Made by a program: the position numbers and the translations under genes. 64,000 nt of DNA from assembly GCA_038239305.1 (NCBI GenBank), contig JBBSEW010000001.1, positions 62,001 through 126,000 of the forward strand. Direction: 5' to 3'. The notes under the pieces were generated by a model. That model made no database searches and had not been told where the DNA came from. It saw only the letters and a program-made list of their open reading frames with translations. How positions within the stretch are numbered: position 1 is the first letter of the stretch; each line of letters begins with the position of its first letter. The DNA comes from JALYUA01 sp038239305 (GTDB taxonomy: Bacteria > Acidobacteriota > Thermoanaerobaculia > UBA5066 > Gp7-AA6). This document shows positions 1-9,357 of the stretch, one piece after another.

Positions 1-1
1 T

Positions 2-913
2 CCGCGAGGGGGCTCCGGCCGCTTCGACTCGGAACGGTCGTCGTCTTCCGCCGGCGTATCCGATCCGTCGCTCTTCGGGCGGGAAGCTTCCGCGCTCGCC
101 TCGGACCCCGAAGCGCTCGACCTCCTTCCGGAGACGAATGCGCTGCGGGATCGTCCGACCAACTCGATGCGTCCCCATGCACATGCATCCCGGCGCATCG
201 AGCCGGATTCGCTCCCCTCCGAAGCCCACTCGCGCGGAATCCCGGCTTCCATTCCGCCGTTTCGCCGCGCCTCCGATCCGGCTCTTTTCGAGGACCTGTC
301 CGATCCCGGCGAATCCGATCCCGGCGAAGTAGAAGTAGAGAAGCTCGAGGACGCCGGCGAGAGCGATGCCGTCGCGGCGGGGATGTGGAACCCGTCTTCC
401 GCGGAGGAGGCCTCCGCGCCCGGTTCGACGGCGCTCGACGCGGCTGCCGGCGCCGGCCGGCGGGACGAAGTCGCGGACTCCCTCCTCGAGGGAGCCCTGG
501 AGACTCTTCCCCGGGTGCTGCTGCTGGCCTCCGGCCGCAGCGGCGTCACGGGCTGGCGCGGGCGCGGCCCGGGCATGACCCCGGACGTCGTATCGGGGAT
601 CCGCGTTCCCGTCTCGGAGATCTCGATCTTCTCGTCCGTGCAGGAGTCGGGAGTGCCTCACTTCGGTGCCGTGGATCCTGCGGAGTGGCCGCGGTCCCTC
701 GTCGCGGTCTTCGGACCGGAACCGCCGGACTGCGCGATTTTCCCGATCCGGATCCTGGATGGTGTCGCGGCATTCCTCTACGCGGACCGGCTGGGCGCCC
801 CGATGCAATACGAAGACTTCGCGATCGTGGCGCGCGCGTCGGCGTCGGCGGCGAACGTGCTCTCCCGTTTCCTGCTGCGTTCCGACCGTTCGAGCTCCCC
901 CGTTCGCTCGTAG
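2..913 (+). CDS. C-terminal part of a GAF-like domain protein (5' truncated by window)
   Basis: The frame is open from the first bases of the window to the TAG at 911-913, so this is the 3' part of a longer gene. The first ~150 visible residues are a low-complexity linker rich in Ser, Pro, Asp, Glu and Ala. The last ~120 residues form a compact alpha/beta segment ending in a helix, with the look of GAF-type sensory domains: a hydrophobic stretch giving 'IFPIRIL' and 'AFLYADRLG', then a C-terminal helix. By family knowledge such domains sit at the C-terminus of regulatory or secretion-related proteins. The partner domains lie outside the window, so the role is unknown. The GAF assignment rests on pattern only. 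Confidence 0.5.
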   Translation, partial: PRGGSGRFDSERSSSSAGVSDPSLFGREASALASDPEALDLLPETNALRDRPTNSMRPHAHASRRIEPDSLPSEAHSRGIPASIPPFRRASDPALFEDLSDPGESDPGEVEVEKLEDAGESDAVAAGMWNPSSAEEASAPGSTALDAAAGAGRRDEVADSLLEGALETLPRVLLLASGRSGVTGWRGRGPGMTPDVVSGIRVPVSEISIFSSVQESGVPHFGAVDPAEWPRSLVAVFGPEPPDCAIFPIRILDGVAAFLYADRLGAPMQYEDFAIVARASASAANVLSRFLLRSDRSSSPVRS

Positions 914-993
914 CGGCCGTAACTCATCCGAGGCGGAAGCGCCGCTGGATGTCTCGGAGAAACAAGCCTCGGCCGTGAGATAAAGAGAAGGCC

Positions 994-1932
994 ATGGACC
1001 CGAGGGACCCGTTTTCACCCCCGAGCCCATCCTCCGATTCCACCCGCGGCGGGCGCTGGTCCCGGTTTCAATTTCGGTTCCCGTATGCCGAGCATCCCCT
1101 TTTTCACCTGGCGCTGTTTCTCCTTTCGTTTACTTCGATGACTGCCGCCGGGGCTCTCTATTTCAGCGGCGCCACGACGGTGACCGCGGCGATCACGCGC
1201 GGGCTCCTGTTCTCGGTTCCGGCGATCCTGATCCTCGGGACGCACGAAATGGGGCACTTCCTGATGTGTCGCCGCTACGGCCTGGCCGCGACCTGGCCCT
1301 ATTTCCTCCCGGCGCCGACCATGTTCGGCACGCTCGGCGCCGTGATCCGGATCAAGGAACCCATCCGGCGGAAGGCGTTGCTCGTCGACGTCGGCGCGGC
1401 TGGCCCTATCGCCGGCTTCGTGATGACGATCCCGTTTCTCTTGTACGGAGTGATGCACTCGAGCCCTGCCGCCGCGTCGCCGCCCGGCTCGGAGACATAC
1501 GTGTTCGGATATCCCCTCGCTCTCCGTCTCGCGCAGCAGTGGACCGGAACGGCGCCTTACACGAGCGCCACCGTTCACGAACACCCGACACTCATGGCGG
1601 CGTGGCTCGGTCTGATCGTCACGGCCCTCAATCTGCTGCCGATCGGGCAGCTCGACGGAGGACACGTGCTGCGGGCGGTCGTCGGCCGGCGCCAGCCTGC
1701 CGTGTCCCGAATCGTCCTGCTCCTGTGCTTCGGCGCCGCCCTGCAGGGAGGTTACTCGTGGGCGATCTTCGGCGGGATCGTGGCCCTCGTCGTCGGGATC
1801 ACGCATCCGCCCGTCGAAGACGACGACGAGCGCATCGGAACGGGCCGCCTCACGATCGCGCTCGTCTGCCTCGCGCTCTTCCTTCTCTGCGCCACGACGG
1901 TCCCGTACGGACCCCTCAGCGATAAGCCGTAA
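994..1932 (+). CDS. Site-2 protease family (M50) membrane metalloprotease
   Basis: A 312-residue polytopic membrane protein. The zinc motif HEMGH is at residues 84-88 within a hydrophobic helix. The second family signature, an LDGGH segment in 'LLPIGQLDGGH', supplies the third zinc ligand (Asp) about 145 residues later. Together these place it in the M50 (site-2 protease) family, which cuts substrates inside the membrane. The N-terminal ~30 residues are Pro/Ser/Arg-rich and cytoplasmic-looking, followed by about six hydrophobic segments. ATG 994 is preceded by AAAGAGAAGG. There is no PDZ insertion, so it resembles the compact, plastid EGY-like or uncharacterised bacterial branch rather than RseP. 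The substrate cannot be inferred. Confidence 0.85.
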   Translation: MDPRDPFSPPSPSSDSTRGGRWSRFQFRFPYAEHPLFHLALFLLSFTSMTAAGALYFSGATTVTAAITRGLLFSVPAILILGTHEMGHFLMCRRYGLAATWPYFLPAPTMFGTLGAVIRIKEPIRRKALLVDVGAAGPIAGFVMTIPFLLYGVMHSSPAAASPPGSETYVFGYPLALRLAQQWTGTAPYTSATVHEHPTLMAAWLGLIVTALNLLPIGQLDGGHVLRAVVGRRQPAVSRIVLLLCFGAALQGGYSWAIFGGIVALVVGITHPPVEDDDERIGTGRLTIALVCLALFLLCATTVPYGPLSDKP

Positions 1933-2076
1933 GGGGAAGCGGGAGCGGGCGTCTCGCGGGATCGCGATCGAGCGATCTCGGGATCAATCAATCTGCCGGG
2001 ATAGGAACAATTTTAAATCAGGAAGTACCGGATCGAATGGATCGTGGATGCTCCCCAGATTCCCGATCGTTCGATG

Positions 2077-2122
2077 GTTCGATTGATCGCGAGATCACTA
2101 GATCGCGAGATCGCGAGATCCG
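2077..2122. repeat. Dispersed GATCGCGAG-type repeat, copy 1
   Basis: A 46-base stretch in the convergent gap between the M50 gene and dtd. It matches 53870-53915 at 43 of 46 positions and consists largely of iterated GATCGCGA units. Related, more degenerate tracts occur at 1965-1992, 4637-4690 and 5658-5680. No coding capacity is apparent. It probably belongs to a genome-wide intergenic repeat family. Confidence 0.7.
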
Positions 2123-2135
2123 TACTCGTCGCCGT

Positions 2136-2606
2136 TCACGATCGAGCGCCACCCATCTCCTCGTCCGGCGGCACCTCGACGACAAAAGTCGCCGGCCCGT
2201 CGTTGACCAGCGAGACCTGCATGAATGCGCCGAAGACCCCGCGGGCGACTCGGACTCCCGAAAGCTCGAGCGCCGCGCAGAAATGCTCGTAGAGAGGCTG
2301 CGCGAGCTCGCCGCGGAGCGCGCGCTCGAATCCCGGACGGCGGCCGCGGGAGAGGTCGGCGAGGAGCGTGAACTGCGAGACAGCCAGCACCTCGCCCCCG
2401 ACGTCCGCGAGTGCGAGGTTCATCTTTCCTGCGGGATCCTCGAATATCCGCAGGGACGTCACCTTGCGCGCGGCCTCCTCCGCCTGGCGGGCGGTGTCCC
2501 CCCGCTCCGCTCCGACCAGCACGAGCAGGCCCCGGTCTATCCGGCCCAAGCTCTCCTCCGAGACGTGGACCTCGGCGCGCGTCACCCTCTGAATCACGAG
2601 CCTCAT
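2136..2606 (-). CDS. dtd: D-aminoacyl-tRNA deacylase (DTD)
   Basis: 156 residues, close to the usual length of ~145-150. DTD hydrolyses D-amino acids (and glycine from tRNA-Ala) off mischarged tRNA in the cytoplasm. The start 'MRLVIQRVTRAEV' is the classic DTD N-terminus. The catalytic-site motif SQFTLLAD is at residues 77-84, and the Gly-cis-Pro-type end motif is recognisable as 'VNDGPATFVVE' at 134-144. ATG 2606 overlaps the murJ stop by ATGA, implying translational coupling and co-transcription with murJ. The reading frame stays open far upstream, but only this methionine fits the family start. Confidence 0.95.
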   Translation of the reverse strand: MRLVIQRVTRAEVHVSEESLGRIDRGLLVLVGAERGDTARQAEEAARKVTSLRIFEDPAGKMNLALADVGGEVLAVSQFTLLADLSRGRRPGFERALRGELAQPLYEHFCAALELSGVRVARGVFGAFMQVSLVNDGPATFVVEVPPDEEMGGARS

Positions 2607-4192
2607 GGGGACGGCGCTCGTTTCCGACGGATCGCTACCGCGCGGAGCTCGCCCGGTTCCCGCGATCCGGCGGCGGCGGCCACGGCCCAGTAAATGAGGG
2701 TCGCCCCCGCGATCGTCGCGCCCAGGGCCGCCGCGCCCAGGGGTCCGCGCCAGGATGCGAACGAAATCCATCGCGATGCCAGAATCAGGGCACCGCCCAT
2801 GGCCGCGGACGCGACCAGGATGCGCACGAGGGACGATCCGATCTCCCGACCGCGAAGCCGGCCCTCGCGCTTGCGCAGGACCGCGAGCAGGATGATGACG
2901 TTGACAGCGGCGGCGGCCGACGCCGCATATCCGATCCCGGCGAGGCCGAGCCGCCGCGTCAGGAGGGCGCAGAGAAGGATGAATACCGCTCCGTCCGCCA
3001 TCGCGGCGAGAACCGGAAGCCGCGTGTCCTTCAGAGCATAGAAGGCCGGGACGACGACGCGGACTCCGGCGAAGAAAATGAGCCCCGCCGCGAGCGCGCC
3101 GAGCACGTCGGCGGTCGGGATCGTGTCGGCGGGAAGAAATCGTCCCCCTTCGAAGAGAACCCGCACGATGGGAACCCGGAGCAGGATCAGGCCGATCGTC
3201 GCCGGGACGGTCACGAAGGCGATCAGGCGAAGGGCGAACGCCAGATTGTCTTTGAAGGGACCCCGGTCCGACGCGAGCGCCTGCCGCGAGAGGTGAGGCA
3301 GGATCGCCGTCGCGAGCGAAACGGCGAAGCCGCCGAGGACGAGCTCTTTCAGGCGGTTCGCGTAATACAGATGCGAGACGCTGGCGTTGCCGAGGGACGA
3401 GGCAAACCGCGTGGCGATTACGCCGTTGATCGTGTTGATGCCGTACGCGAAGAGTCGCGGCGTCATGAGAACCAGAACCGAACGCACGGCGGGGTCGCTC
3501 CAGCCGAGCGCGGGACGCCCGACGGCGCGCAGCTTCCGCAGCTGAGGCACCTGAACGGCAATCTGCAGAACACCCCCCAAGAGCACGCCCGCGGCGAGAC
3601 CGTAGGTGGGCTCCGCCAGCCGGGGCGCCAGGACCGCGGCTCCCAGGATCATCGCGACGTTCAGGAAGAGCGGGGCCGCCGCCGCGACCGCGAACCGGTG
3701 CCGCGCGTTCAGCACCGCCTGGCAGAAGGCCGAGAGCGACACCAGGAGAACGTAGGGGAAGATCCAGCGGTTCAAGGCGACCGTGAGCTCGAACTTCCCC
3801 GGAATGGTCCTGTAGCGATGCGCGAGGAGGTCCACGAGCCACGGCGAGCACGCGATGCCCGCGACGGTCAGGCCCGCGAGAATCAACGCGAAGGTGCCGA
3901 CCGCCCGGCCGACGAAGGCGCGCGCCTCTTCCTCGGATCGCGTGTCGGAAACCTCCGCGTACACGGGGATGAACGCCGAGGACATCGCCCCCTCGCCGAC
4001 GATCTCCCGGAGCATGTTCGGGATCCGGAAGGCGACGAAGAAGGCGTCGGAGCGGGTTCCGGCTCCGAGCAGGAGCGCGATCACCTTGTCGCGGATGTAG
4101 CCCGTGACGCGGGAAAGAAGAGTGAGCGGCGTGATGATCGAGGCGGACCGGACGATCCGCCCGCGCGCCTCGTGATGATCAGGGGCGGACAT
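2603..4192 (-). CDS. murJ: Lipid II flippase MurJ (MviN family)
   Basis: 529 residues with about 14 hydrophobic segments, matching the MurJ length of ~510-530. MurJ flips lipid-linked peptidoglycan precursor across the inner membrane. The N-terminus contains the MOP-superfamily signature region 'TLLSRVTGYIRDKVIALLLG' and 'SDAFFVAFRIPNMLREIVGEGAMSSAF' type residues (R-x-P-N-x-x-R followed by E-G), which line the MurJ cavity. ATG 4192 is the first methionine and no strong Shine-Dalgarno is visible. The gene is the promoter-proximal member of a murJ-dtd pair transcribed leftward. Reading the opposite strand gives a long arginine-rich shadow frame, which I do not regard as coding. Confidence 0.95.
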   Translation of the reverse strand: MSAPDHHEARGRIVRSASIITPLTLLSRVTGYIRDKVIALLLGAGTRSDAFFVAFRIPNMLREIVGEGAMSSAFIPVYAEVSDTRSEEEARAFVGRAVGTFALILAGLTVAGIACSPWLVDLLAHRYRTIPGKFELTVALNRWIFPYVLLVSLSAFCQAVLNARHRFAVAAAAPLFLNVAMILGAAVLAPRLAEPTYGLAAGVLLGGVLQIAVQVPQLRKLRAVGRPALGWSDPAVRSVLVLMTPRLFAYGINTINGVIATRFASSLGNASVSHLYYANRLKELVLGGFAVSLATAILPHLSRQALASDRGPFKDNLAFALRLIAFVTVPATIGLILLRVPIVRVLFEGGRFLPADTIPTADVLGALAAGLIFFAGVRVVVPAFYALKDTRLPVLAAMADGAVFILLCALLTRRLGLAGIGYAASAAAAVNVIILLAVLRKREGRLRGREIGSSLVRILVASAAMGGALILASRWISFASWRGPLGAAALGATIAGATLIYWAVAAAAGSREPGELRAVAIRRKRAPSP

Positions 4193-4810
4193 GGCCGGGG
4201 GAATTGTAGGTGACGGGGCGAAGCGGCCTCCGGAGGGAGCCGTGCCCCGGCCTTTCTCGTGGGAAGTTGCCCGGCCGTTCTCGTGAAAAGAAGCCCCGCC
4301 TGGAGAAGTCCGGAAGGGCGAAACCCCAGCGCATCACGGCGGAAACTCAGAGAGAAGAGAGACGACCTTCCGGATCGGATGAGAAAAGACGCCGAGGGTC
4401 GCCTCCGACTTCGCATTTCCGAGTTCGATGGCATCGTCGCCCGATGGCGTTATCGCTCGGCGGCTCGATGGCTCGACGGCTCAAACGGCTCAAACAGCTC
4501 AACGGCTTAACGAATCACAAATTGTGAGCGCGAGACCCGCAATTCGACGACGCCCCTCACCCCGGCCTCTCGCCGGGAGAGGGGAAGGCACCTTGCCGGA
4601 AGCGACTCGCGGCCCGAACCCGCGGTTCGATATCTCGATGGATCGCGTGACAATGAGATCGCACGGTGATCATGAGATCGCGATACGGCGTGACGGCGAG
4701 ACGGCGAGACGGCGCGATTCGGCCCGGCGCCCGACTGGCTCCCCGCCCCCAATTCACCGGCTCCCCCCGGGAGAGCTGTCCCCCGGGAGAGCTGGGAAAC
4801 GTGCTCTGTT
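4193..4810. other. Repeat-rich intergenic region between murJ and ssb
   Basis: 618 bases with no convincing gene. It carries iterated short units ('GGCTC' steps around 4460-4510), an imperfect palindrome of the genome repeat family at 4556-4584 (CCTCTC...GAGAGG arms), and a degenerate GATCGCGAG-like tract at 4637-4690. At 4760-4796 the unit CCCCGGGAGAGCTG appears twice in tandem. Promoter elements for the leftward murJ gene should lie in the first ~150 bases but none is clear. Confidence 0.6.
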
Positions 4811-5239
4811 CTAGAACGGCACGTCGTCGTCTTCCATCACCGGCGCGTCCGCAACCTCGCTCACTTCGCGCGGTCCCGATGACACTCCCGCCCCGCTGCG
4901 CGAAGCGTCGCGGGGAGAAAGCATCACAACGTTGTTCGCCTTGATTTCCGTCTTGTACCGCTTCTGTCCGGCCTGGTCCTCCCAGCTTCGGGTCTGCAGG
5001 CTTCCCTCGACGTACACCATCTTCCCCTTGTGCAGATACTCGCCGCAGATCTGCGCGAGCTTTTCCCACGCCACGACGTCATGCCATTCCGTTTTTTCCT
5101 GGCGCGCCCCCGAGCTGTCTTTCCAGTTCGTGGTGGTCGCGACGGAGAAGCGGGCCAGAGACGTTCCCTGCGGGGTCGTTCGGATCTCGGGGTCTTTTCC
5201 CAGGTTGCCGATCAGGATGACTTTGTTGACGCTCGCCAT
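4811..5239 (-). CDS. ssb: Single-stranded DNA-binding protein
   Basis: 142 residues. The OB fold starts 'MASVNKVILIGNLGKDPE' and contains the conserved 'GEYLHKGKMVYVEGSLQTR' region. A short disordered linker leads to the acidic tip MEDDDVPF, the tail that recruits replication and repair partners. The start at 5239 is chosen because it aligns with the family N-terminus and is preceded by AAGGAGGAAGAACAC, a strong ribosome binding site. The upstream in-frame start at 5269 would translate that site. The linker is short compared with the E. coli protein (178 residues). Confidence 0.96.
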   Translation of the reverse strand: MASVNKVILIGNLGKDPEIRTTPQGTSLARFSVATTTNWKDSSGARQEKTEWHDVVAWEKLAQICGEYLHKGKMVYVEGSLQTRSWEDQAGQKRYKTEIKANNVVMLSPRDASRSGAGVSSGPREVSEVADAPVMEDDDVPF

Positions 5240-5692
5240 GTGTTCTTCCTCCTTCTCAGGTGATCCCAAGATAATGCATCTGCCGGCTGGACAAATGGCG
5301 TCCTGCCGTCGCCTGCGCCGCGATGATGCTTGCGGCGTGAGCGCGAGAGGGTCGGGGCGCGGAGGTCTTGACGGGGCGATAGTTGCCCGGCTCGGCCGGA
5401 TGCGGCCTCGACCGGGCCCAGCGAGGTTGGCTCCGGCTCCCGCAACGGGAGGCTCCTCCTTCCCTCTGGTCAGGAGACTCCTCCCGTTGCGAGCTGTTGC
5501 ATCAGCCGGGCTCTTTGATTCGGTGCGTACAGGTAGACCTTGGGACCGCCTTCCCCCTCTCCCGGCGGGAGAGGGCGGGGTGAGGGGGCGCGGAGATCTT
5601 GACGTGGCTGATGTGACAGAGCCGGGCTTGCCGATTCGGGATGAGCAGCTGTTTTGAGGATCGCGAGATCGTGAGATCGAGGAAGGAAGGGC
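5240..5692. other. Intergenic region with palindromic repeat, ssb to nagZ
   Basis: 453 bases without a supportable gene. A perfect 10+1+10 palindrome, CCCTCTCCCGGCGGGAGAGGG, lies at 5555-5575, and a GATCGCGAG tract at 5658-5680. The 5240-5290 part should contain the ssb promoter. Short Arg-rich frames in this stretch have no family resemblance. Confidence 0.6.
5555..5575. repeat. REP-like palindrome
   Basis: Perfect inverted repeat with 10-base arms and a single central base. The identical 21-mer recurs at 53773-53793 and a variant at 4556-4584. It lies downstream of the leftward mutS-nagZ operon, so it could act as a bidirectional hairpin terminator or be a REP/MITE-type element. Confidence 0.75.
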
Positions 5693-6727
5693 TCAGCCGG
5701 CTGCGGATTCGAGCAGCGCGGCGATGTTTTCCCGGAGTGTCGCGATCTTCAGCGGAGGGCCGGTTTCGGCGGCCAGGCGCGCTCGGGTGTCGGCTTTCCT
5801 GGCGTAGCGCGCCAGCCGTCCGGAGGCTTCGGCGCGCCGTTCCTCCGGGACGTCCCGCTCGACGTACTGCACGCAGTCGGGGTATTCGAGAATCCGGCGG
5901 CACACGAAGAGAAGATCGCACCCGGCCCGCGCCGCCTCGGCGGATCGCTCGGGGAGCTCGCCGAAGGCGGCGAGCGCTCCCATCTCCAGGTCGTCCGAAA
6001 AGGCGGGGCCCGAGAATCCCATCATACCGCGCAGAAGCCCCGTGGCCCGCATCGGCGAAAGCGACGCAGGCAGGCCGTCCGGTCCAGCGGCGTGCGAGAT
6101 CATCACGGCGCCCGCCAGGTCCATCACCGCCGCGAACGGGGCCAGGTCCCGGGCTTCCTCCTCGGGATCGTCCGGCAGGATCGGAAGCGCCTGGTGCGTG
6201 TCGAGGCTGGCCCGGCCGAGGCCCGGGAAATGCTTGGCGCACCCGGACACGCCGGACGCATGCAACCCCTGGAGAAAATCGCCCGCAGCGGCCGCGATCT
6301 CGCCGGGATCGGAGGAGGCGACGCGGCCCGCGAGCACGCGCTCCGAAGCTCCGGGGAGACGGCGGTCGACGACCGGCGCCAGATCGATCGTGAATCCGAA
6401 GGTCCGGCACGCGGCCCCCGCGAGCCGTCCCGCTTCCCCGGCCATGCCGATCCTCGCAGCCTCCGCGAAGGAGATCGACCGCCCGAGAAGGTCGCGAAAG
6501 CGGTCCACCGGCCCGCCCTCCTGGTCCACCGCCAGCCGCGGCGGGCCGGGGAGCGCCGCGACCGCCGACACGAGCTCGGCCAGAAGCTCCGGCGTTTCGA
6601 GGTTTCGTCGAAAGAGGATGATCGACCAGGGAGGAAATCGGCGGAGGATCTCCCGTTCTTCGCCGGTCAGGACCGGACCTTCGAGCCCGACGCCGAAGAG
6701 ACCGCTCGCGCCCGGCATGGCGGTCAC
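5693..6727 (-). CDS. nagZ: Beta-N-acetylhexosaminidase NagZ (GH3)
   Basis: 344 residues, typical NagZ length. NagZ removes GlcNAc from anhydro-muropeptides in the cytoplasm during cell-wall recycling. The GH3 signatures are present: 'DQEGGPVDRF' at ~68-77, KHFPG at 165-169, the Asp/His catalytic loop 'SLDTH' at 174-178 (the mobile loop carrying the general acid pair), and 'SDDLEMGA' at 244-251 with the nucleophilic Asp. The start is GTG 6727, overlapping the mutS stop by GTGA; ATG 6718 is an alternative. It is thus translationally coupled behind mutS. The loop reads GLGRASLDTH where GHG-D-T-x-x-D-S-H is common, but the functional Asp and His are kept. Confidence 0.92.
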   Translation of the reverse strand: MTAMPGASGLFGVGLEGPVLTGEEREILRRFPPWSIILFRRNLETPELLAELVSAVAALPGPPRLAVDQEGGPVDRFRDLLGRSISFAEAARIGMAGEAGRLAGAACRTFGFTIDLAPVVDRRLPGASERVLAGRVASSDPGEIAAAAGDFLQGLHASGVSGCAKHFPGLGRASLDTHQALPILPDDPEEEARDLAPFAAVMDLAGAVMISHAAGPDGLPASLSPMRATGLLRGMMGFSGPAFSDDLEMGALAAFGELPERSAEAARAGCDLLFVCRRILEYPDCVQYVERDVPEERRAEASGRLARYARKADTRARLAAETGPPLKIATLRENIAALLESAAG

Positions 6728-9357
6728 GACGAAGGTGCCTTCACGCGCTCCTGGAGGGATGCGAGCAGCGACAACGCGGCGATCGGCGTGAGCCGGTTGA
6801 CGTCCACCTCGCGGAGCTTCTCGAGGACCAGGCTCTCATCGGACGAAAACAGCAGGATCTGACCGTTGCCGGCGCTCTCTCCCCCGTGACGCGCCAGCAC
6901 CGGCGCGCCCTGGACGTCGAGCTCCTGCTTCTCCAGGTTCGAGAGGACTTCGCGCGCGCGAACGATCACGTCGCGCGGCAGCCCCGCGAGCTCGGCGACC
7001 TGGATGCCATAGCTTCGGTCGGCGGTGCCCGGAACCACCTTGCGCAGGAAGACCACCTTGCCGTCGATCTCGCGCACCGCCATCGTGGCGTTGGCAATCG
7101 CCGTTCGGACGAGCGCGATCTCGGTGAGCTCATGGTAGTGGGTCGCGAAGAGCACGAACGCTCCCCTCTCCGGCGCGTCGTGCAGATGCTCGACGAGCGC
7201 CCAGGCGATCGAGAGACCGTCGAAGGTCGAGGTCCCGCGTCCCACCTCGTCCAGGATGATCAGGCTGCGCGCCGTCGCGCCGCGCAGAATGGCCGCCGAT
7301 TCAAGCATCTCGACCATGAACGTCGATTCGCCCCGGGAAAGATGATCGGCCGCGCCGACCCGCGTGAAGATCCGGTCGAAGATGGAAAGCTCCGCCCGTG
7401 CCGCGGGGACGAATGCGCCCGCCTGTGCCAGGAGAACCGCGGTCGCGACCTGCCTCAGGTACGTGGACTTGCCGCCCATGTTGGGCCCCGTCACGAGGAG
7501 GATCCGTTTCTCGGGGGAGAGATCGCAGTCATTCGGGATGAAAGGCTCCTCGCGCCGCACGGCCTCGACGATCGGATGGCGGGCGTCGACCAGGCAGAGG
7601 CGCGGCCGCGTTGAAATCCGCGGACGGCACCACCGGCCGGACTCCGCCGTTTGCGCGAAGCTCGCGGCGACGTCGACCGCGGCCAGAGCCGCGGACGCGG
7701 CGGCCACACGGGGACCACCCGCCGACAGGTCACGCAGGAGCTCCGAGTAGAGACGGTCCTCGATCTCTCCGATCCGCTCCTCCGCCCCGAGAATTCTCTC
7801 CTCGAGGTCCTTCAGAGCCGGCGTCACGAATCGCTCCGCGTTGGCGAGGGACTGCCGCCGGATCCAGTCCGCCGGGACCCGGTCCCGATGAGCGCTCCCG
7901 ACTTCCAGGGAGTATCCGAAGACGCGGTTGTATCGGACGCGGAGGTTGGAGATGCCGGATCGCTTGCGCTCCTCCGACTCGACGGCGAGCAGGGCAGTCT
8001 GCGCGTCGCGGCGAAGGCCGCGCAGGGCATCGAGCTCGGGGTTCGCGCCGTCCCGGATGGAGCCGGCCGCCGAGGCGAGGATGGGTGGATCCGCCGCCAC
8101 GGTATCGGCGACGCGCCGGACGAGATCCGTCACGTCGGGCATCCCGTCGAGCAGCGAACGGAGCCTCGGCGCGGTCAGAGGAGCTCCGGCGCGCCGGACC
8201 GTCCCGACGGCGTCCAGGCCCGCCGCCCACGAAGCCACTTCGCGGGGGCCTGCTGTTCCTGCCGCGATCCTCGCGAACCGGCGTTCGAGATCCCCGACGC
8301 CGTCGAGCGCGGACTGAACCGCATCGCGCTCGGAAGGCCGCTGCACGAGCTCTTCCACGGCGTCCCAGCGGGACTCGAGCTCGACCGGGTCGGTGGAAGG
8401 CCGCGCGAGAGCATCGCGCAGCGCCCTCGCCCCGAGCGGCGAGCGGGTCCGATCGAGCAACGAGCAAAGGCTTCGTTCCGCGGAGCCGTCCGAGGATTCG
8501 AAGAGCTCGAGCGTCGCGATCGCCGACGCGTCGAGCCCCATCCGCTCGCCGAACCGCAAGGGCTCCGGCGTCGAGAGGTGACGGGCTCGTCCCGGGCGGA
8601 GCTCGTGCGCATAGGCGCGAGCGGCGGCGGCCGCGCGGCCTCCGGAAGCGGCTTCCGCGGGGTGCTCCGGGCCGGCGGATGCGTCGGCCGGGACCTCCGA
8701 CCACGACGCCTCGAACCACGCGGCCGGACGCCGGCTCTCGGCGATTCCGCGGGGAATCGGGAGCGAGACGCCCTCCGGAATCAGGATCTCGCGCGGCCGG
8801 AAAAGAGCGAGTGCGTCGCCGATCCGGGACGCCGGCAGGATGCCCGCGTAAAAGCGGCCGGTGGAGAGATCGAGGAAAGAGGCCTCCCATTCCGAACCGC
8901 CTTCCCCGGGATTCGAGCCCGGACCATTTCCGCTGCTCGAGGGAACGAGAGTCGCGAGAAAGGAGGCGGAGCCCGGGACAAGAGACTCGGCATCGAGCAC
9001 CGTTCCGGGGGTCACGATCCGCGTGATGTCGCGCCGGACGAGACCCTTGGAGGCCCTCGCGTCTTCCATCTGATCGCAGATCGCCACTTTGCGGCCCGAC
9101 GCGACGAGCTTCGCGACGTGGTGCTCGACGCTATGGTACGGAACGCCGCACATCGGGGCCTCGATGTCGGAGGACTTGTTTCGGGCCGTCAGGGCGATTC
9201 CCAGGATTGGCGCGGCTTCCTTCGCGTCCTCGAAGAACATCTCGTAGAAGTCGCCCATCCGGTAAAAGAGGATGGCGTCGGGCGCCCGGCTCTTCATCTC
9301 GAAGTATTGCCGGAGCATGGGCGTGGCGCGGGGGTTCGCGGCGCTCACCTCGCTCAC
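6724..9357 (-). CDS. mutS: DNA mismatch repair protein MutS
   Basis: 877 residues, standard MutS size. It recognises base mismatches and small loops and recruits MutL. The mismatch-reading Phe-x-Glu is at F37-Y38-E39 in 'RMGDFYEMFFEDA'. Walker A GPNMGGKST is at 624-632, Walker B 'LIILDEVGRGTST' at ~699-711, and the ABC-type His switch 'FATHYHEL' follows. I choose GTG 9357 because GAGGGAGGAAACC lies immediately upstream and the family start (x-TPMLRQY) falls a dozen residues in. The frame stays open to 10197 but that extension is antisense to tsaB. nagZ follows with a 4-base overlap. tsaB diverges from the other side of a 166-base gap. Confidence 0.96.
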   Translation of the reverse strand: MSEVSAANPRATPMLRQYFEMKSRAPDAILFYRMGDFYEMFFEDAKEAAPILGIALTARNKSSDIEAPMCGVPYHSVEHHVAKLVASGRKVAICDQMEDARASKGLVRRDITRIVTPGTVLDAESLVPGSASFLATLVPSSSGNGPGSNPGEGGSEWEASFLDLSTGRFYAGILPASRIGDALALFRPREILIPEGVSLPIPRGIAESRRPAAWFEASWSEVPADASAGPEHPAEAASGGRAAAAARAYAHELRPGRARHLSTPEPLRFGERMGLDASAIATLELFESSDGSAERSLCSLLDRTRSPLGARALRDALARPSTDPVELESRWDAVEELVQRPSERDAVQSALDGVGDLERRFARIAAGTAGPREVASWAAGLDAVGTVRRAGAPLTAPRLRSLLDGMPDVTDLVRRVADTVAADPPILASAAGSIRDGANPELDALRGLRRDAQTALLAVESEERKRSGISNLRVRYNRVFGYSLEVGSAHRDRVPADWIRRQSLANAERFVTPALKDLEERILGAEERIGEIEDRLYSELLRDLSAGGPRVAAASAALAAVDVAASFAQTAESGRWCRPRISTRPRLCLVDARHPIVEAVRREEPFIPNDCDLSPEKRILLVTGPNMGGKSTYLRQVATAVLLAQAGAFVPAARAELSIFDRIFTRVGAADHLSRGESTFMVEMLESAAILRGATARSLIILDEVGRGTSTFDGLSIAWALVEHLHDAPERGAFVLFATHYHELTEIALVRTAIANATMAVREIDGKVVFLRKVVPGTADRSYGIQVAELAGLPRDVIVRAREVLSNLEKQELDVQGAPVLARHGGESAGNGQILLFSSDESLVLEKLREVDVNRLTPIAALSLLASLQERVKAPSS

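Noticed and set aside
2411..4213. A 600-codon open frame opposite murJ
   Set aside because: It is Arg/Gly/Pro-rich, has no family motif and is the usual antisense shadow in a GC-rich gene; murJ on the other strand is unambiguous.
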